64,000 nt of DNA from Streptomyces spororaveus (lineage in GTDB: Bacteria > Actinomycetota > Actinomycetes > Streptomycetales > Streptomycetaceae): positions 868,001 through 932,000 of the forward strand of contig NZ_BNED01000005.1 in NCBI RefSeq assembly GCF_016755875.1. The letters run 5' to 3'. A model generated the notes under the pieces. It made no database searches. It had not been told where the DNA came from and saw only the letters and a list, made by a program, of their open reading frames with translations. The position numbers and the translations under genes are program-made. Numbering within the stretch: the first letter of the stretch is position 1; each line of letters begins with the position of its first letter. Below are positions 27,264-38,000 of the stretch, in pieces.

Positions 27264-27504
27264 GTACAGCGCGTTCAGCGCTTCCGCGAACAGCGTCGCC
27301 TTCGGCCCTGACTCGATGGTCCCGCCCCTTGTCCCGTCCGGTGCCGAAACCCACCGGAAAACTCGTGATTGCCCCGCTGACCAGCCTAGTTGCCGCTTGC
27401 GGCGGTGTCACGAGGTCGCCGGAAACCCTCCGGACGCCGGAGAACTAGGGACGGCAGCCGAGCGGCGATCCGACCGCCGGCACCTCCTTCGAAGGGAATC
27501 CCAG

Positions 27505-27684
27505 ATGTTCACCCTGCCCGCCCTGCTCCACGACGCGGCTGCCGTCGCCGCCCTCGGCGGACTGACGTACACCCTCGTCGTCGCCACCGTCGCGGCGGCC
27601 TCGGTCCTCTCCCGCAACCCGGACCGCCGGCGGGACGCCCGGGCCACCCTGACGATCCTGCTCCGCCGGCGCGGGGCCCGTTGA
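27505..27684 (+). CDS. Small single-pass membrane protein, 59 aa
   Basis: A small protein with one hydrophobic helix (AAAVAALGGLTYTLVVATVAAASVL, residues about 11-35) and a highly basic C-terminus (NPDRRRDARATL...RRRGAR) that would face the cytoplasm. The ATG at 27505 is preceded by GAAGGGAA at good spacing. A perfect terminator follows 45 bp after the stop, so this is a single-gene transcript. I recognise no family. Confidence 0.6.
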   Translation: MFTLPALLHDAAAVAALGGLTYTLVVATVAAASVLSRNPDRRRDARATLTILLRRRGAR

Positions 27685-27728
27685 CGCGGGACCGGGGTCA
27701 CGGGACCTGACCGTGCCCGACCTACGCC

Positions 27729-27760
27729 AGTGGGGCCGCCCCTGTCCGGGCGGCCCCACT
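27729..27760 (+). terminator. Hairpin terminator after small membrane protein gene
   Basis: AGTGGGGCCGCCC / GGGCGGCCCCACT, a perfect 13-bp stem with a 6-nt loop. Confidence 0.85.
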
Positions 27761-28079
27761 GACTGACGCCGGAGCGCTCGGGCGGCGGCTCGCGCAATCC
27801 GCCAACCGCGCGAACCGCCCCTCGGTCTCCATCCGGACATCCTCCGTGCCGATGCGGCAGGACCACAGGTGAACGCAGAGGTCGTCCCCCGCGGGTGCGG
27901 GGAGCTGGCTTCGTGACCTGGAACTATAGGCGGGCTCCGGGCGGCTTCCGAGCACTTTCACCGGATCCGGCGAAGCAGGGCATAGCCCCAAGCGGCGGGT
28001 AAGGGTCCCCCGCTCGCCAGTGCCCGGAAGCCGTGAAACCGGCTGCGGAGCTGGCGGAGAGGGTGACAGGATTGGGGGA

Positions 28080-28904
28080 ATGACGACCCAGCCGCTCCTG
28101 GCCGTAACGCACGTTCCGGCGCTTGAGTCCTTCCTCAGCGGCATGGGCACCGTATTCCGGAAGTTCGACGAGCAGGACTCCGGCTGCATCTCATACGGCC
28201 TGGAGGTAGCTGGTAGCCGCTGGTTCGTGAAGGCCGCCTCCAAAACGACTGGCGTCTGCTCCCTGCGCCGCGCGATTTCGGTCCACCAGGCCGTCTCCCA
28301 ATCCGCCATCGTGCCCTTGGTGCACTCCTTCACCACGGACGAGGGCCTGGCGCTCGTCTACCCATGGGTGAGCGGCGAGGTCCTCTACCACCCGACCCGG
28401 TCTCGTCACGGCGAACGGGCCATGCCCGGCAGCCCGATGGCACGCTTCAGGGCACTGCCGATCGTTCGGATTCTGGCCGCACTGGAATCAGTCCTGAGTG
28501 CCCACCTGGCGATCGAGCGGGCCGGACTCGTGGCAGTCGACTTCTATGACGGCTGCATGCTGTACGACTTCGGCGAACACCGCATGGCGCTGTGCGACCT
28601 GGACGAGTACCGCCCGGGACCGTTCACACTGCAGGCGGACCGGCTCCCCGGCTCCACCCGCTATATGGCGCCCGAGGAATTTATCCGGGGCTCGCTCATC
28701 GACATCCGAACCACAGTGTTCAACCTCGGCCGGGCGCTGCGCCTCCTCCTCGACGCCGGCGACCAGGAGACCCAGTGGCGCGGAACCCCCGCCCAGCTGG
28801 CCGTCATCACGAAGGCCACCGCCCCGGAGCCGGAGAAGCGACTCCCCTCCGTGCGCTCCCTCACCGATGCCTGGCATGCAGCAGCGGAACAACGAATCGA
28901 CTGA
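28080..28904 (+). CDS. Atypical Ser/Thr kinase-like protein
   Basis: A 274-residue protein with a reduced protein-kinase fold. Likely ATP Lys in RWFVKAA (residue 51); the catalytic loop region reads GLVAVDFYDGCMLYD, so the HRD motif is replaced and only the Asp (154) remains; the DFG position is CDLDEY (Asp173); the activation segment ends in MAPEEF. No clear glycine-rich loop is visible. Known families of small kinase-like proteins with this loop exist in actinobacteria, but activity here is uncertain. No membrane helix. The ATG at 28080 follows GGGGGA with a very short spacer. It lies between the STAND gene and a dead integrase, beside the big defence cluster. Confidence 0.65.
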   Translation: MTTQPLLAVTHVPALESFLSGMGTVFRKFDEQDSGCISYGLEVAGSRWFVKAASKTTGVCSLRRAISVHQAVSQSAIVPLVHSFTTDEGLALVYPWVSGEVLYHPTRSRHGERAMPGSPMARFRALPIVRILAALESVLSAHLAIERAGLVAVDFYDGCMLYDFGEHRMALCDLDEYRPGPFTLQADRLPGSTRYMAPEEFIRGSLIDIRTTVFNLGRALRLLLDAGDQETQWRGTPAQLAVITKATAPEPEKRLPSVRSLTDAWHAAAEQRID

Positions 28905-29051
28905 CGCTCCAGCGCAGGGCTGCGCGGAACTGCAGCCGCCCTTCGAGGACACGAAGTCCGGCTTCGCCTGCCTGCAGATCTGACGAGCCTCAACGGCAAC
29001 GGACAAGGTGGACCTGGCAGAAGGAGGTCTCAGCAGTGACCCCTACCGTTG

Positions 29052-30197
29052 TCACCAGCTGCGAGCTGTCGTCGCGGGACCGCCAGCTGCCTGCGCTGGG
29101 ACAACCAGCTGGGAGCCCAGCCGTTCCCAGGCCCCGAGAACCGCTTGGTGAGCATCGGGGGCGAGGTGCGCGTACCGCTGTGTCGTTTGGTAGCTCTCGT
29201 GGCCGAGTAGGTGCTGAACGTCGTACAAGGAGACGCCCTTCTGAACGAGCCAGGACGCACAAGTGTGGCGGGTGGAATGCGGCGGGTAGTGCGGTACTTG
29301 CCCAATCGCGCCGCTGGGCCCTGCGTAGCGCGCTCGTTTTACCGTGGGCCACCAGATCTGCGCCCGCCAGTTGCCGTCGTCAAGCAACCGGCCCGACCGC
29401 CCCTTTGTGACGGTGGTGAAGACGACGCCGTGGCGGTCGCGGCCATGCATGTGACGAGCAAGCGCATCGAGTACATGCTCGGGAATCGGGACCTCCCGAC
29501 AGCTCTTCGAGCTCTTCGGGTATTCCTTGATGCCCGACTTCGTGTTGACTTCAACGACGAACAGGCGGCTGCGCTGCCAGTCGATGCGGTGTCCGTGCAG
29601 GCCAGCAAGCTCTCCCCACCGGAGGCCCGTATAGAAGGCGAGCAGCACCATCGTCTGTCACGGTTGGTCAAGCTCGTCGAGGACGGCCTGGGCCTGCTCG
29701 ACCGTGAACCACTGTGGGGGCTTCACCGGCTCCGGGGGCAGATCGATGCGTCGGCATGGCGTCACTGTGATGAGGTCTTCGTCGACCGCCGCTCGCATGA
29801 TGGAGGACAGCAAGTTGTAGGCCCTCCGGACGGCTGAAGGCCCCTTCTCGTCCACGACCAGCTTCCGGACCCAGGACTGCACGTCCAGCCTGGAGATGGC
29901 GCGCACCTCCCGGTCAGACCAGTACGGCGTGATGTGGGTGCGGATACACGAAGCGTCCCCCCTCTGCGTGTGAGGCTCTACCAAGCGGGCCTCCCACCAA
30001 AGTTCGCACCACTCCGCGAACTTGATCTTTCCTGCTCCGGAATTCGGATACGCACCCCGCCTGAGTTTCGCCTCTTGATCCAGGCCCCAGTAACGGGCAT
30101 GCGAGCGCAAGGGGAACGTTGCACTGAACCGCTTACCAGCATGGTTCCTGACCGTGGCCTGCCAGTTTCCGGATGGCAGTCTGCGCAAGTAGGGCAT
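29052..30197 (-). pseudogene. Tyrosine integrase 3, broken by an in-frame TGA
   Basis: The two frames 29658-30197 (179 residues) and 29052-29657 are one integrase in the same reading frame separated by a single TGA at 29658-29660. The first part holds the arm/core-binding domain (FAEWCELWWEARL...RISRLDVQSWVRKL type); the second has box I Arg (AFYTGLRWGELAGL), box II HSTRHTCASWLV, LLGHESYQTTQ and the nucleophile in RYAHLAP. The expected residue between ELDQP and QTMV is Trp in many relatives, so TGG to TGA is the simplest cause. Readthrough cannot be excluded. Confidence 0.85.
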
Positions 30198-30635
30198 ATT
30201 TCTCGTCCGCTTTCGTCGGCATGCTTGATGGCTACGCGGAGCGCAGAGCGGCAGGACTCACAGGGCCCCCGCCCCTCGCTTCGCCTCACTCTCGGCGCCC
30301 GCGAGGTCCTCCAGCAGACCACTGGCCGACGCCGGACTGTAGTCGGGCGCACGACGGCCTCAATGTCGGCGAGCAGCGCCCCGCCGACACCTCCCGGACC
30401 ACGGCGGCAACGAAAGGCGCCGCATCCGAGCGGGCAGACCGGCTGCGAGCCGCTGCCCCCTCGGCCATCCGCGGCTCATGCTGAAGCGGGCACGCGAGGC
30501 GCGAGTTCCGGCCAGGCTCGCTTCCCACGTGCCCTGATCAAGCCGAAAGGCCCGCAGCCTGGCCTTTTGGCCGATTAGAGTAGCCTCGGACGGCGTCGAT
30601 CGAGTGAGGCGCACCGGAAAGGTGAGTCGGTACAG
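30198..30635. other. Region between dead integrase and defence cluster
   Basis: About 440 bp. A minus-strand frame (29978-30352) overlaps the integrase and has a CxxC...CPTC pattern but no ribosome-binding site; I do not accept it as a gene. The promoter of the kinase operon and any att site of integrase 3 should lie here, but I could not point to either. Confidence 0.3.
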
Positions 30636-31820
30636 ATGAGCGGGGTACCCACGCGGATCGGCCGCTACACGGTGGCGCGGGAACTCGGCTCGGGCGGGAT
30701 GGGCGAGGTCTTTCTCGCCTATACGCCGGCGGGTGACCCGGTCGCGGTGAAGGTGATCCGCAACGACAAGCTGGATCCGGTGACACGTGCGCGCTTCGAG
30801 AAGGAAGCGCTGATCGCCCGTACGGTGATCGGCACGAACCGGGTGGCCCGGTTCCTGGACGCCGACCCATACGCGGACCAGCCGTGGCTGGCCATGGAGT
30901 ACGTGGCCGGCCGCACACTGCTGACCTGCATCGATAACGACGGCGCCCTCCCACTGCCGATGGTGGCCAGCCTCGGAGCCCTGCTTTCGGAGGGCTTGGC
31001 GGCCGTCCATGCCGCCGGTCTTCTGCACCGCGACCTGAAGCCGCAGAACGTCATCCTGGGCAGCGATGGTCCGATGATCATCGACTTCGGGCTGGGCGCG
31101 TTCATGGACACCTCCCAGGAGACCCTGTCCCACAGCGGCATGATCATCGGTACGGTGCGCTGCATGCCGCCGGAGCAGGCGAGCGGCCGCCCGCAGGTGA
31201 CCCCGGCTGCGGACGTGTACGCGCTGGGCACGGTCATGCTGTATGCGGCCGCCGCCCACTACCCGTACGACGGGACGCGCTGGGAGGCCATAGCGGCGCA
31301 GGTCACCAATGCCGACATCGCCCCTGACCTCTCTGGTGTGCCTGCGGCGCTGGTTCCCCTGCTGGAGTCGATGCTCGCGCACGAGCCGGAGGACAGGCCG
31401 ACCCTCACGGCAGTCTCTGACGCGTGCGCGGAGATCCTCACCGGCTCCGGAACCTCGCCGGCGTCCGCACGGCTGGCGTTGATCGCGCGCACCACCACTG
31501 GCGAGCCGCTGTCATCGGCTGGGGAGCCCTTCACGGCGTCGTTCGAGAAACTCCTTCAGGAGCAGGCGGCCCTTGCCGAGAATGGGGAGCCGGAGAGCCC
31601 GCTCGACATGACTCCGCGGGCTGCTGCATCAGGCGAGCATGACGATGACGAAGCAGAACCTGATGCGGAGGAGCTCGCGGCGCCTCTGCCAGAGCCGACC
31701 ACGGCACCCGAGCGTCAGCGGCCCCGGCCGAAGGCAGGCTCGCCCAAGGGGCGGCCTCCGGCGTCGAAGCGGGTCGCGGACGAGTTGCGCGCGCAGTATG
31801 CGGTGGATCTCGCTCTTTGA
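30636..31820 (+). CDS. Ser/Thr protein kinase heading the defence cluster
   Basis: A 394-residue Hanks-type kinase with every catalytic motif: glycine loop GSGGMGEVF (residues 18-26), Lys39 in VAVKVIR, HRDLKPQN (131-138), DFG (150-152), MPPEQ in place of APE, and DVYALG. The kinase domain ends near 275. Instead of a membrane helix and sensor domain it has a 120-residue acidic then basic, disordered tail (EHDDDEAEPDAEE; later KAGSPKGRPPASKR), so it is cytoplasmic. GGAAAGGTGAG precedes the ATG. It lies 130 bp upstream of the helicase gene on the same strand. Kinases occur in BREX/Pgl systems (PglW); here a regulatory or trigger role is inferred. Confidence 0.92.
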   Translation: MSGVPTRIGRYTVARELGSGGMGEVFLAYTPAGDPVAVKVIRNDKLDPVTRARFEKEALIARTVIGTNRVARFLDADPYADQPWLAMEYVAGRTLLTCIDNDGALPLPMVASLGALLSEGLAAVHAAGLLHRDLKPQNVILGSDGPMIIDFGLGAFMDTSQETLSHSGMIIGTVRCMPPEQASGRPQVTPAADVYALGTVMLYAAAAHYPYDGTRWEAIAAQVTNADIAPDLSGVPAALVPLLESMLAHEPEDRPTLTAVSDACAEILTGSGTSPASARLALIARTTTGEPLSSAGEPFTASFEKLLQEQAALAENGEPESPLDMTPRAAASGEHDDDEAEPDAEELAAPLPEPTTAPERQRPRPKAGSPKGRPPASKRVADELRAQYAVDLAL

Positions 31821-31950
31821 CTCCTGCACTGACAGTGCCTGGTGAGAGTCTGTGTCGGAATGGGTGCGTACGGGCGTCGCGTGACGGCGTCCAAGAAGCC
31901 CGTGGGTGTGAGCGGCCGCCAAGGCCGCAGGTAGAGGATCGGAGCGGACG

Positions 31951-34900
31951 TTGAGCGTCGAGGCGGAAGCCGTGGGCGGCCAGGGCGATGCGGTGTGGGA
32001 CGCCTGGAGGCCCGACGATGTTCCGGAGCGGCGTTCAGGTCCTGCCTCGTCCGGCTACGCGCCGGGGGCTCAGGTACTGATCCGGGATGAGCTATGGCTC
32101 GTCCGTAACTGCAAAGACACGAAGCTCGACGGGTGGATGGTCGAGGTCACCGGTATCTCGTCGTTCGTCCGCGGCACCGACGCCGTCTTCTACAGTCGGC
32201 TCGACGACATCCAGGAGCTGGACCCCCGGGAGACGCGACTCGTCGCGGACGACTCGCCGAACCACCGGCGCGGCCGACTGTTCCTCGAGTCCGTGATCCG
32301 CAAGACGTTCCTGCCGCAGACCGAGCACGGGCTGGCGCTGGCCGACGGATTCCTCATGGACCAGCAGGTGCACCAGCTGCGCCCTGCCGAGCTGGCGCTG
32401 TCGATGAAAAACCCGCAGCCGCGCATCCTGATCGCGGATGTGGTGGGCCTGGGCAAGACTCTGGAAATCGGGGTACTGCTGGCCGAGCTGATCCGGCGCG
32501 GCCGCGGTGAGCGGATTCTGGTGGTGACCCCGCAGCATGTGCTGGAGCAGTTCCAGCGCGAGCTGTGGACCCGCTTCGCCATTCCTCTGGTACGCCTGGA
32601 CTCGACGGGCATCCAGCGCATCCAGCAGGACATCCCGGCCGGCCGCAACCCGTTCGCGTACTTCAAGCGGGCGATCATCTCCGTGGACACCCTCAAGAGC
32701 GATGTCTACGCGCACCACCTGGAGCACACCGACTGGGATGCCGTCGTCATCGACGAGTCCCACAACCTCGTCAACCGGGGAACGAAGAACAACGAGCTCG
32801 CTCGCCTCCTCGCCCGCAAGACCGACGCACTCGTGCTGGCCTCTGCCACACCACACAACGGCCGCACCCAATCCTTCGCCGAGCTGGTCATGATGCTCGA
32901 CGAGGCGGCCATCACAGACCCCTCCGCGTACGCGGTGGAGGACCTCGGCCACCTCTACATCAGGCGCACCAAGACCTCGGCCGAGGTGCGCGACTCACTG
33001 AAGGGCTCCTGGGCGGACCGCGGCCCGTCGCAGCCCATTCATGTGCCGGCTGGTGAGAAGGAGCTGGCCGTCTTCCGAGAACTGGCCGCGCGCTGGATTC
33101 CGGGTGATCCGGCGCAGCCGTCGGTCAGCCGGCACCAGCTCGTGCCGTACCAGCTACTGAAGTCCTTCCTGTCTTCGCACCGGGCCCTTCTGGAGACGGT
33201 CAAGACGCGGCTGGCGACGCTGGACAAGCCGTCCACTGAGCAGTCGACGGACCGTGCCCAGAAGGCCACGCGGCCGGTCGACCCTGCGGTCCGGGAAGCG
33301 GCACGGCAGGCGGAGCGCGCCGCCCTCGTCGACTTGCGGGGCCTGGCTGAGCAGATCCAGGACGAGGACTCGGCAAAGCTGACGGCGCTACTGGACGAGC
33401 TGCGGAAGATGGGGGTCGGCCCTGGGTCGGCAACCCGCGTCGTGGTGTTCTCCGAGCGCATCCCCACCCTGAAGTGGCTGGCAGAGACTGTCCCGGCAGC
33501 GCTCGGTTTCACGCACGGAGCCAGCCCAGACGAGAAGAAGCCCTGGCTGGCGTTCGGCGGCGCAGTGCAGGTCATGCACGGCGAGGCCTCCAGCGACGAA
33601 GAGCAGCAGGCCATCGTCGAGAAGTTCGGGCTGCGCGACGACCCGGTACGCATCCTGCTCACCGGCGATGTCGCCTCCGAGGGCGTAAACCTGCACCAGC
33701 AGTGCCATCGCCTGATCCACTTCGACCTGCCGTGGTCTCTGATCCGGATCGAGCAGCGCAACGGCCGTATCGACCGCTACGGCCAGGAACACCAACCGCA
33801 GTTCCGGGCCTTGATCCTCACCAGCGACGCCCCCTGGCGTACGGACGAGACGACCGGCCAACCGCGCACTCTGGACGACCGGCTGGTGGGCGAGAAGCTC
33901 CTCAAACGCGAGGAGGAAGCCCACAAGATCGAAGGCTCTGCGGAGGCAGTCACTGGCCTGTACCGGGCCAAAGAGGAAGAGACCCGCCTCACCCAGGACC
34001 TCATCGCCGGCCGGACCGTCGAGGAGTCACTCAAGCAGTCCCAGCAGGGTGGCGCTGCATTCCTCGCCGGGCTCCTCGGGCAGGTCGGCGCCGTGCCCGA
34101 ACACCCCGAGGTCCTCCGGGCCGACGTCCCCAGCCTCTTCGCTTCCACCGCCGACTACTTCGACGAGGCACTGCGCCAGGTCTGCCAGCCCAACCCCGAG
34201 GACCAGCTGTCCCTCCGCCGTGACGACGACGGCACGATCGCGTTCGAGCCCCCGCGCGACCTGCTGTACCGGCTGAAGGCCCTGCCCAAGTCGTACCTCG
34301 ACGAGCAGCAGATCATGCCCCGTAAGAACGAGCCGGGCCGCATGCGCATCACGTTCTCCAAGGACCTCGCAGCCACCCGGCTGAAGGCAGCCCGGGAGTC
34401 CTCCAAATCCCAGTGGCCGAACGTCTCCTACGTCACCGACGTCCACCCGGTCCTGGACTGGCTGACCGACAAAGTGCTCGTGGAGATCGGCCGCCACCAA
34501 GCCCCGGTGCTCGCCGCCTCCGTGGACACCCCGACCTACCTGATTCAAGGCATCTACTCCAACGCGCTGGGCCGACCCACGATCGTGGAGTGGATGGCCG
34601 TTCACGGCCTACCCGGCACACTCGAAGCCACCACCCTGACCGCGGAGGTGCTGGAGGGATACGGCGTGGGCCCGACAATGCCCGGCCGGTCCACGCCGCT
34701 CGACATCGACGGCCTGACCGCGCAGGTGCCCGCTGCCATCAAGGAAGCGGAACGGCACCTCGTCAAGCTGAAGGACAGGTACCGCCAGCAGATCGAGGCG
34801 ACCCTCGAGCCCTACCGCAAGCGGGTCGTGCACTGGCAGCAGGAAGCCATTTTCTCCGCCGACGGAACGGGCAAGCGCGGAGTCAACCTCAGCGCCAGTC

Positions 34901-35007
34901 GGCGGCTGAAGCTGATCAAGTCCCTGGAGACCACGGGCGAGCCGATGCTCCGCCTGCTCGCCGTCCTGGAACCGCTCAACGCCGCTGAAGGGGGCACCGA
35001 CCGATGA
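31951..35007 (+). CDS. SNF2-family helicase/ATPase, DrmD-like
   Basis: A 1018-residue superfamily 2 ATPase. Motif I is IADVVGLGKTLEIG (Lys169), motif II DESH (268-271), motif III ASATPHNG, and the C-terminal lobe contains GDVASEGVNLHQQCHRLIHF and EQRNGRIDRYGQ near residues 570-612. This is the HepA/RapA-like arrangement also found in DrmD of class 1 DISARM. DNA translocation by this class helps tell foreign from self DNA. The start is TTG at 31951 with GGAG six bases upstream. The stop overlaps the methyltransferase ATG (ATGA), so the two are translationally coupled. The assignment to DrmD is by size, fold and neighbour order. Confidence 0.88.
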   Translation: MSVEAEAVGGQGDAVWDAWRPDDVPERRSGPASSGYAPGAQVLIRDELWLVRNCKDTKLDGWMVEVTGISSFVRGTDAVFYSRLDDIQELDPRETRLVADDSPNHRRGRLFLESVIRKTFLPQTEHGLALADGFLMDQQVHQLRPAELALSMKNPQPRILIADVVGLGKTLEIGVLLAELIRRGRGERILVVTPQHVLEQFQRELWTRFAIPLVRLDSTGIQRIQQDIPAGRNPFAYFKRAIISVDTLKSDVYAHHLEHTDWDAVVIDESHNLVNRGTKNNELARLLARKTDALVLASATPHNGRTQSFAELVMMLDEAAITDPSAYAVEDLGHLYIRRTKTSAEVRDSLKGSWADRGPSQPIHVPAGEKELAVFRELAARWIPGDPAQPSVSRHQLVPYQLLKSFLSSHRALLETVKTRLATLDKPSTEQSTDRAQKATRPVDPAVREAARQAERAALVDLRGLAEQIQDEDSAKLTALLDELRKMGVGPGSATRVVVFSERIPTLKWLAETVPAALGFTHGASPDEKKPWLAFGGAVQVMHGEASSDEEQQAIVEKFGLRDDPVRILLTGDVASEGVNLHQQCHRLIHFDLPWSLIRIEQRNGRIDRYGQEHQPQFRALILTSDAPWRTDETTGQPRTLDDRLVGEKLLKREEEAHKIEGSAEAVTGLYRAKEEETRLTQDLIAGRTVEESLKQSQQGGAAFLAGLLGQVGAVPEHPEVLRADVPSLFASTADYFDEALRQVCQPNPEDQLSLRRDDDGTIAFEPPRDLLYRLKALPKSYLDEQQIMPRKNEPGRMRITFSKDLAATRLKAARESSKSQWPNVSYVTDVHPVLDWLTDKVLVEIGRHQAPVLAASVDTPTYLIQGIYSNALGRPTIVEWMAVHGLPGTLEATTLTAEVLEGYGVGPTMPGRSTPLDIDGLTAQVPAAIKEAERHLVKLKDRYRQQIEATLEPYRKRVVHWQQEAIFSADGTGKRGVNLSASRRLKLIKSLETTGEPMLRLLAVLEPLNAAEGGTDR

Positions 35008-38000
35008 GCACCGAATTCGACTCCTTCAGCAACCGAGGCGAGTACCTGTCGGCGCACTACTTCGCCGAACAGCTCGGAACCGACCTCAAGAAGGGCCTGT
35101 TCACCGCCTGGGCCCTACGCGAAGGCGATGAAAACGATCCCCGCCGCACACCGCGTGAGATGCTGCGCGGCCTACGCTCCGGATACCTTGCCGAAGACGT
35201 ACGCGGCTACTTCGCCGAGGCCGCCGAGCGTGACGCCGGAGACGAAGCCCGGCTGAACACCCACAACAACCCAGAGTGGCGCAAGCGGCTCGCCGAGTGG
35301 CACCAGACGGTCTTGGGCGCCCTCGGCTTCGAGCCCACGCCGACCGAGGTCACGGTTCACCGCGCCGGACGGGACCACACCCTGACCGCGGCCTACCACG
35401 GCCACGGCATCGTCGCTCTGGACTGCGGCTGGGCCGCCGACAACGACGCCGCCCTCGACGCCGACGGCCCCGGCCGCCTGCTGTCGCCACTCCGTGTGAG
35501 CGCAAGCGAAGCGTACGAGACAGGCCCCGCACTGGCAGCCTGGCTCTTCCAGAGCGAACTCGGAGAGGCCAGCGGCCCCCACCCGCGCTTCGTACTGCTG
35601 CTGTGCGGCGGCGTACTCGTCCTAGCTGACCGCCAGTCTTTCAACGAGGGCCGTTACCTCGCCGTCAATCTCGACGCCGCGCTGGAACGCAACGACCGCG
35701 CGCAGCAAGGTGAACTCGCCACCATCGCAGCCCTGTTCAGCCTGGGCATGCTCCGGCCCGGCGAGAACGACCAGAGCCGTGCCATCGACGCACTGCTGAA
35801 GTCCTCCGGTGCCAATGCCGCAGGTGTTTCCGGCGAGCTACGCCACGGCCTGCAGCGCTCGGTCGAGATCATCGCCAACGAAGTCCTTCAGCGGATGGCC
35901 GACCCGAAGAACGATGTCGCGCCGGCCGACATCGCAAGCCGGAAGATCCCCTTCGCTCGGGAACTCACCCGCGAAAGCCTGCGCTACCTCTACCGGATCC
36001 TGTTCCTTCTCTACGCCGAGGCCCGCCCCGAGCTGGGCATCCTTCCGGCCGACGACGGCAGCTACGAGGCCGGCTACTCCATGGCCCGCTTGCGTGAACT
36101 CGTCGAACGCGACGAGGAACTGGTCGAGGAAGAGGCCCGTAATGGCTTCCACCTGTACGAGTCCCTGGACGTCCTCTTCAACAAGGTCAACTTCGGTCAC
36201 CGCGCGTACGGCACCGAGGCCGATGACGACCAGCCTGGCGACGACGAAGAGACCCGCAAGGCCAAGACCGCCCGCCGCAGCGAGGACCGCGGTCTCCGCT
36301 TCGAGCCGCTGCGCAGCGAGCTCTTCGAGCCTACGGCTGTACGCCTCATCGGCAGGGGCGTCCTCGACCCCCGCAGCGATGAGGACAACGACCCGCGGTG
36401 GCTCGATCTGCGCCTGCGCAACTCGGCCCTCCACGAGGTATTGCGCCTGCTAACCATGAAGAAGGGCAAGCGTGGTGAGCGGGGAGGGTTCATCTCGTAC
36501 CGCAACCTCGGCATCAACCAGCTCGGCGCCGTCTACGAGGGACTGATGTCATACACCGGCATCATCGCCGATGAGGAACTGTGCGAGGTCGCCAAGGGCG
36601 GTGACCCTGAGAAGGGCTCCTGGCTCATCCCCTCCCACAAGCAGGACCAGTACCCGGACAAAACCCTGGTCCACTACGACGAGGACGACGCCCGAAAGGG
36701 CATGCGCGGGGTCAAGAAGTACGAGAAGGGCTCCTTCGTCTACCGCCTCGCCGGACGCGACCGGGAGACCTCCGCCTCGTACTACACACCCGAATCGCTG
36801 ACCCAAGTCACGGTCGAGCTCACTCTCAAACACCGGCTCGACCAGGAGCGCGACGCCGACGGCAACGTCATCAAGACCCGCGCGTCCGAGCTACTCAGGT
36901 ACAAGATCTGCGAGCCGGCCCTCGGCTCGGGCGCTTTCCTCAACGAGGCAATCAACCAGGTAGCCGACGAGTACCTGCGCCGCCGCCAGGGCGAACTCGG
37001 CATCAGCATCCCGACAGCCGACGCCATCACCGAGAAGCAAAAAGTCAAGGCGTACATCGCCCTCCACAACGCCTACGGCGTCGACCTCAACGCCACAGGC
37101 GTCGAACTCGCCGAGGTCTCGCTGTGGCTTAACACCATGCACCCCGGTATGCGCGCCCCCTGGTTCGGTCTGCATCTGCGCCGTGGCAACTCCCTGATCG
37201 GCGCCCGTCGGGCGGTCTACGCAGCCGACCACGTCACCGACAAGGAGTGGCTCAAGGCCAAGGGCGCACTGGCACCGACCCCGCTACCCTTCCTCAAGGA
37301 CGGCAAGCTGCAGCCGCTCCCCCAGGACGCTGTGCACCAATTTCTGCTGCCGAGCCCCGGGTGGGCAGCCGTCACGGGCTCGAAGGAAGCCAAGGAGCTC
37401 GCGAAGCACAACGTCGATCAACTCGCCGTCTGGAAGAAGGGCATCCTCCAGCGCCCCAAACGCAGCAAGGGCGGTAAGTCGAAGCAGGAGCCTGCATCGC
37501 AGTTCACCCGTCTGCGGGACGCCGCCCAGCGCTTGGAGTTCCTCTGGTCGCTCGTTGCCAAGCGCATGGATCTCTCGGAGAAGGAGATCGCCCGAAGGAT
37601 CCACGTCTGGCAGGCCGACCCATCAGACCCGGAGTACGCCTTCCTCCAGCACCCCGAACAGGCTCTACCCAAGGAGAAGGTCCTCGAAGACCTCTTCAAC
37701 GCCGCCGACACTCCGTACTGGCGACTCAAGAAGGTCATGGACGCCTGGTGTGCACTGTGGTTCTGGCCTGTCGACAAAGCTAGTCTCCTGGACGGCACAG
37801 CCAGCGAATACACGGCGCGGCCAGTTGTCACCGGTGCAGACGGCCTCAGCCAACTCCTTGGCGGCGTACCGCTCACCGGCGAGGAACCTGCTACACCGGT
37901 GAATCCCGAGCCGCGGGTGCTCCCGGCCGCCAAGCCAAAGCCGCGCTTTGTCGAGGCGACGGCACTGTTTGCATTGGGGTCGGAGCAGACTTCGTTCGCC

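Noticed and set aside
29978..30352. Minus-strand ORF with CxxC and CPTC motifs
   Set aside because: Overlaps the integrase 5' end, lacks a ribosome-binding site, and most of it is the antisense of non-conserved sequence.
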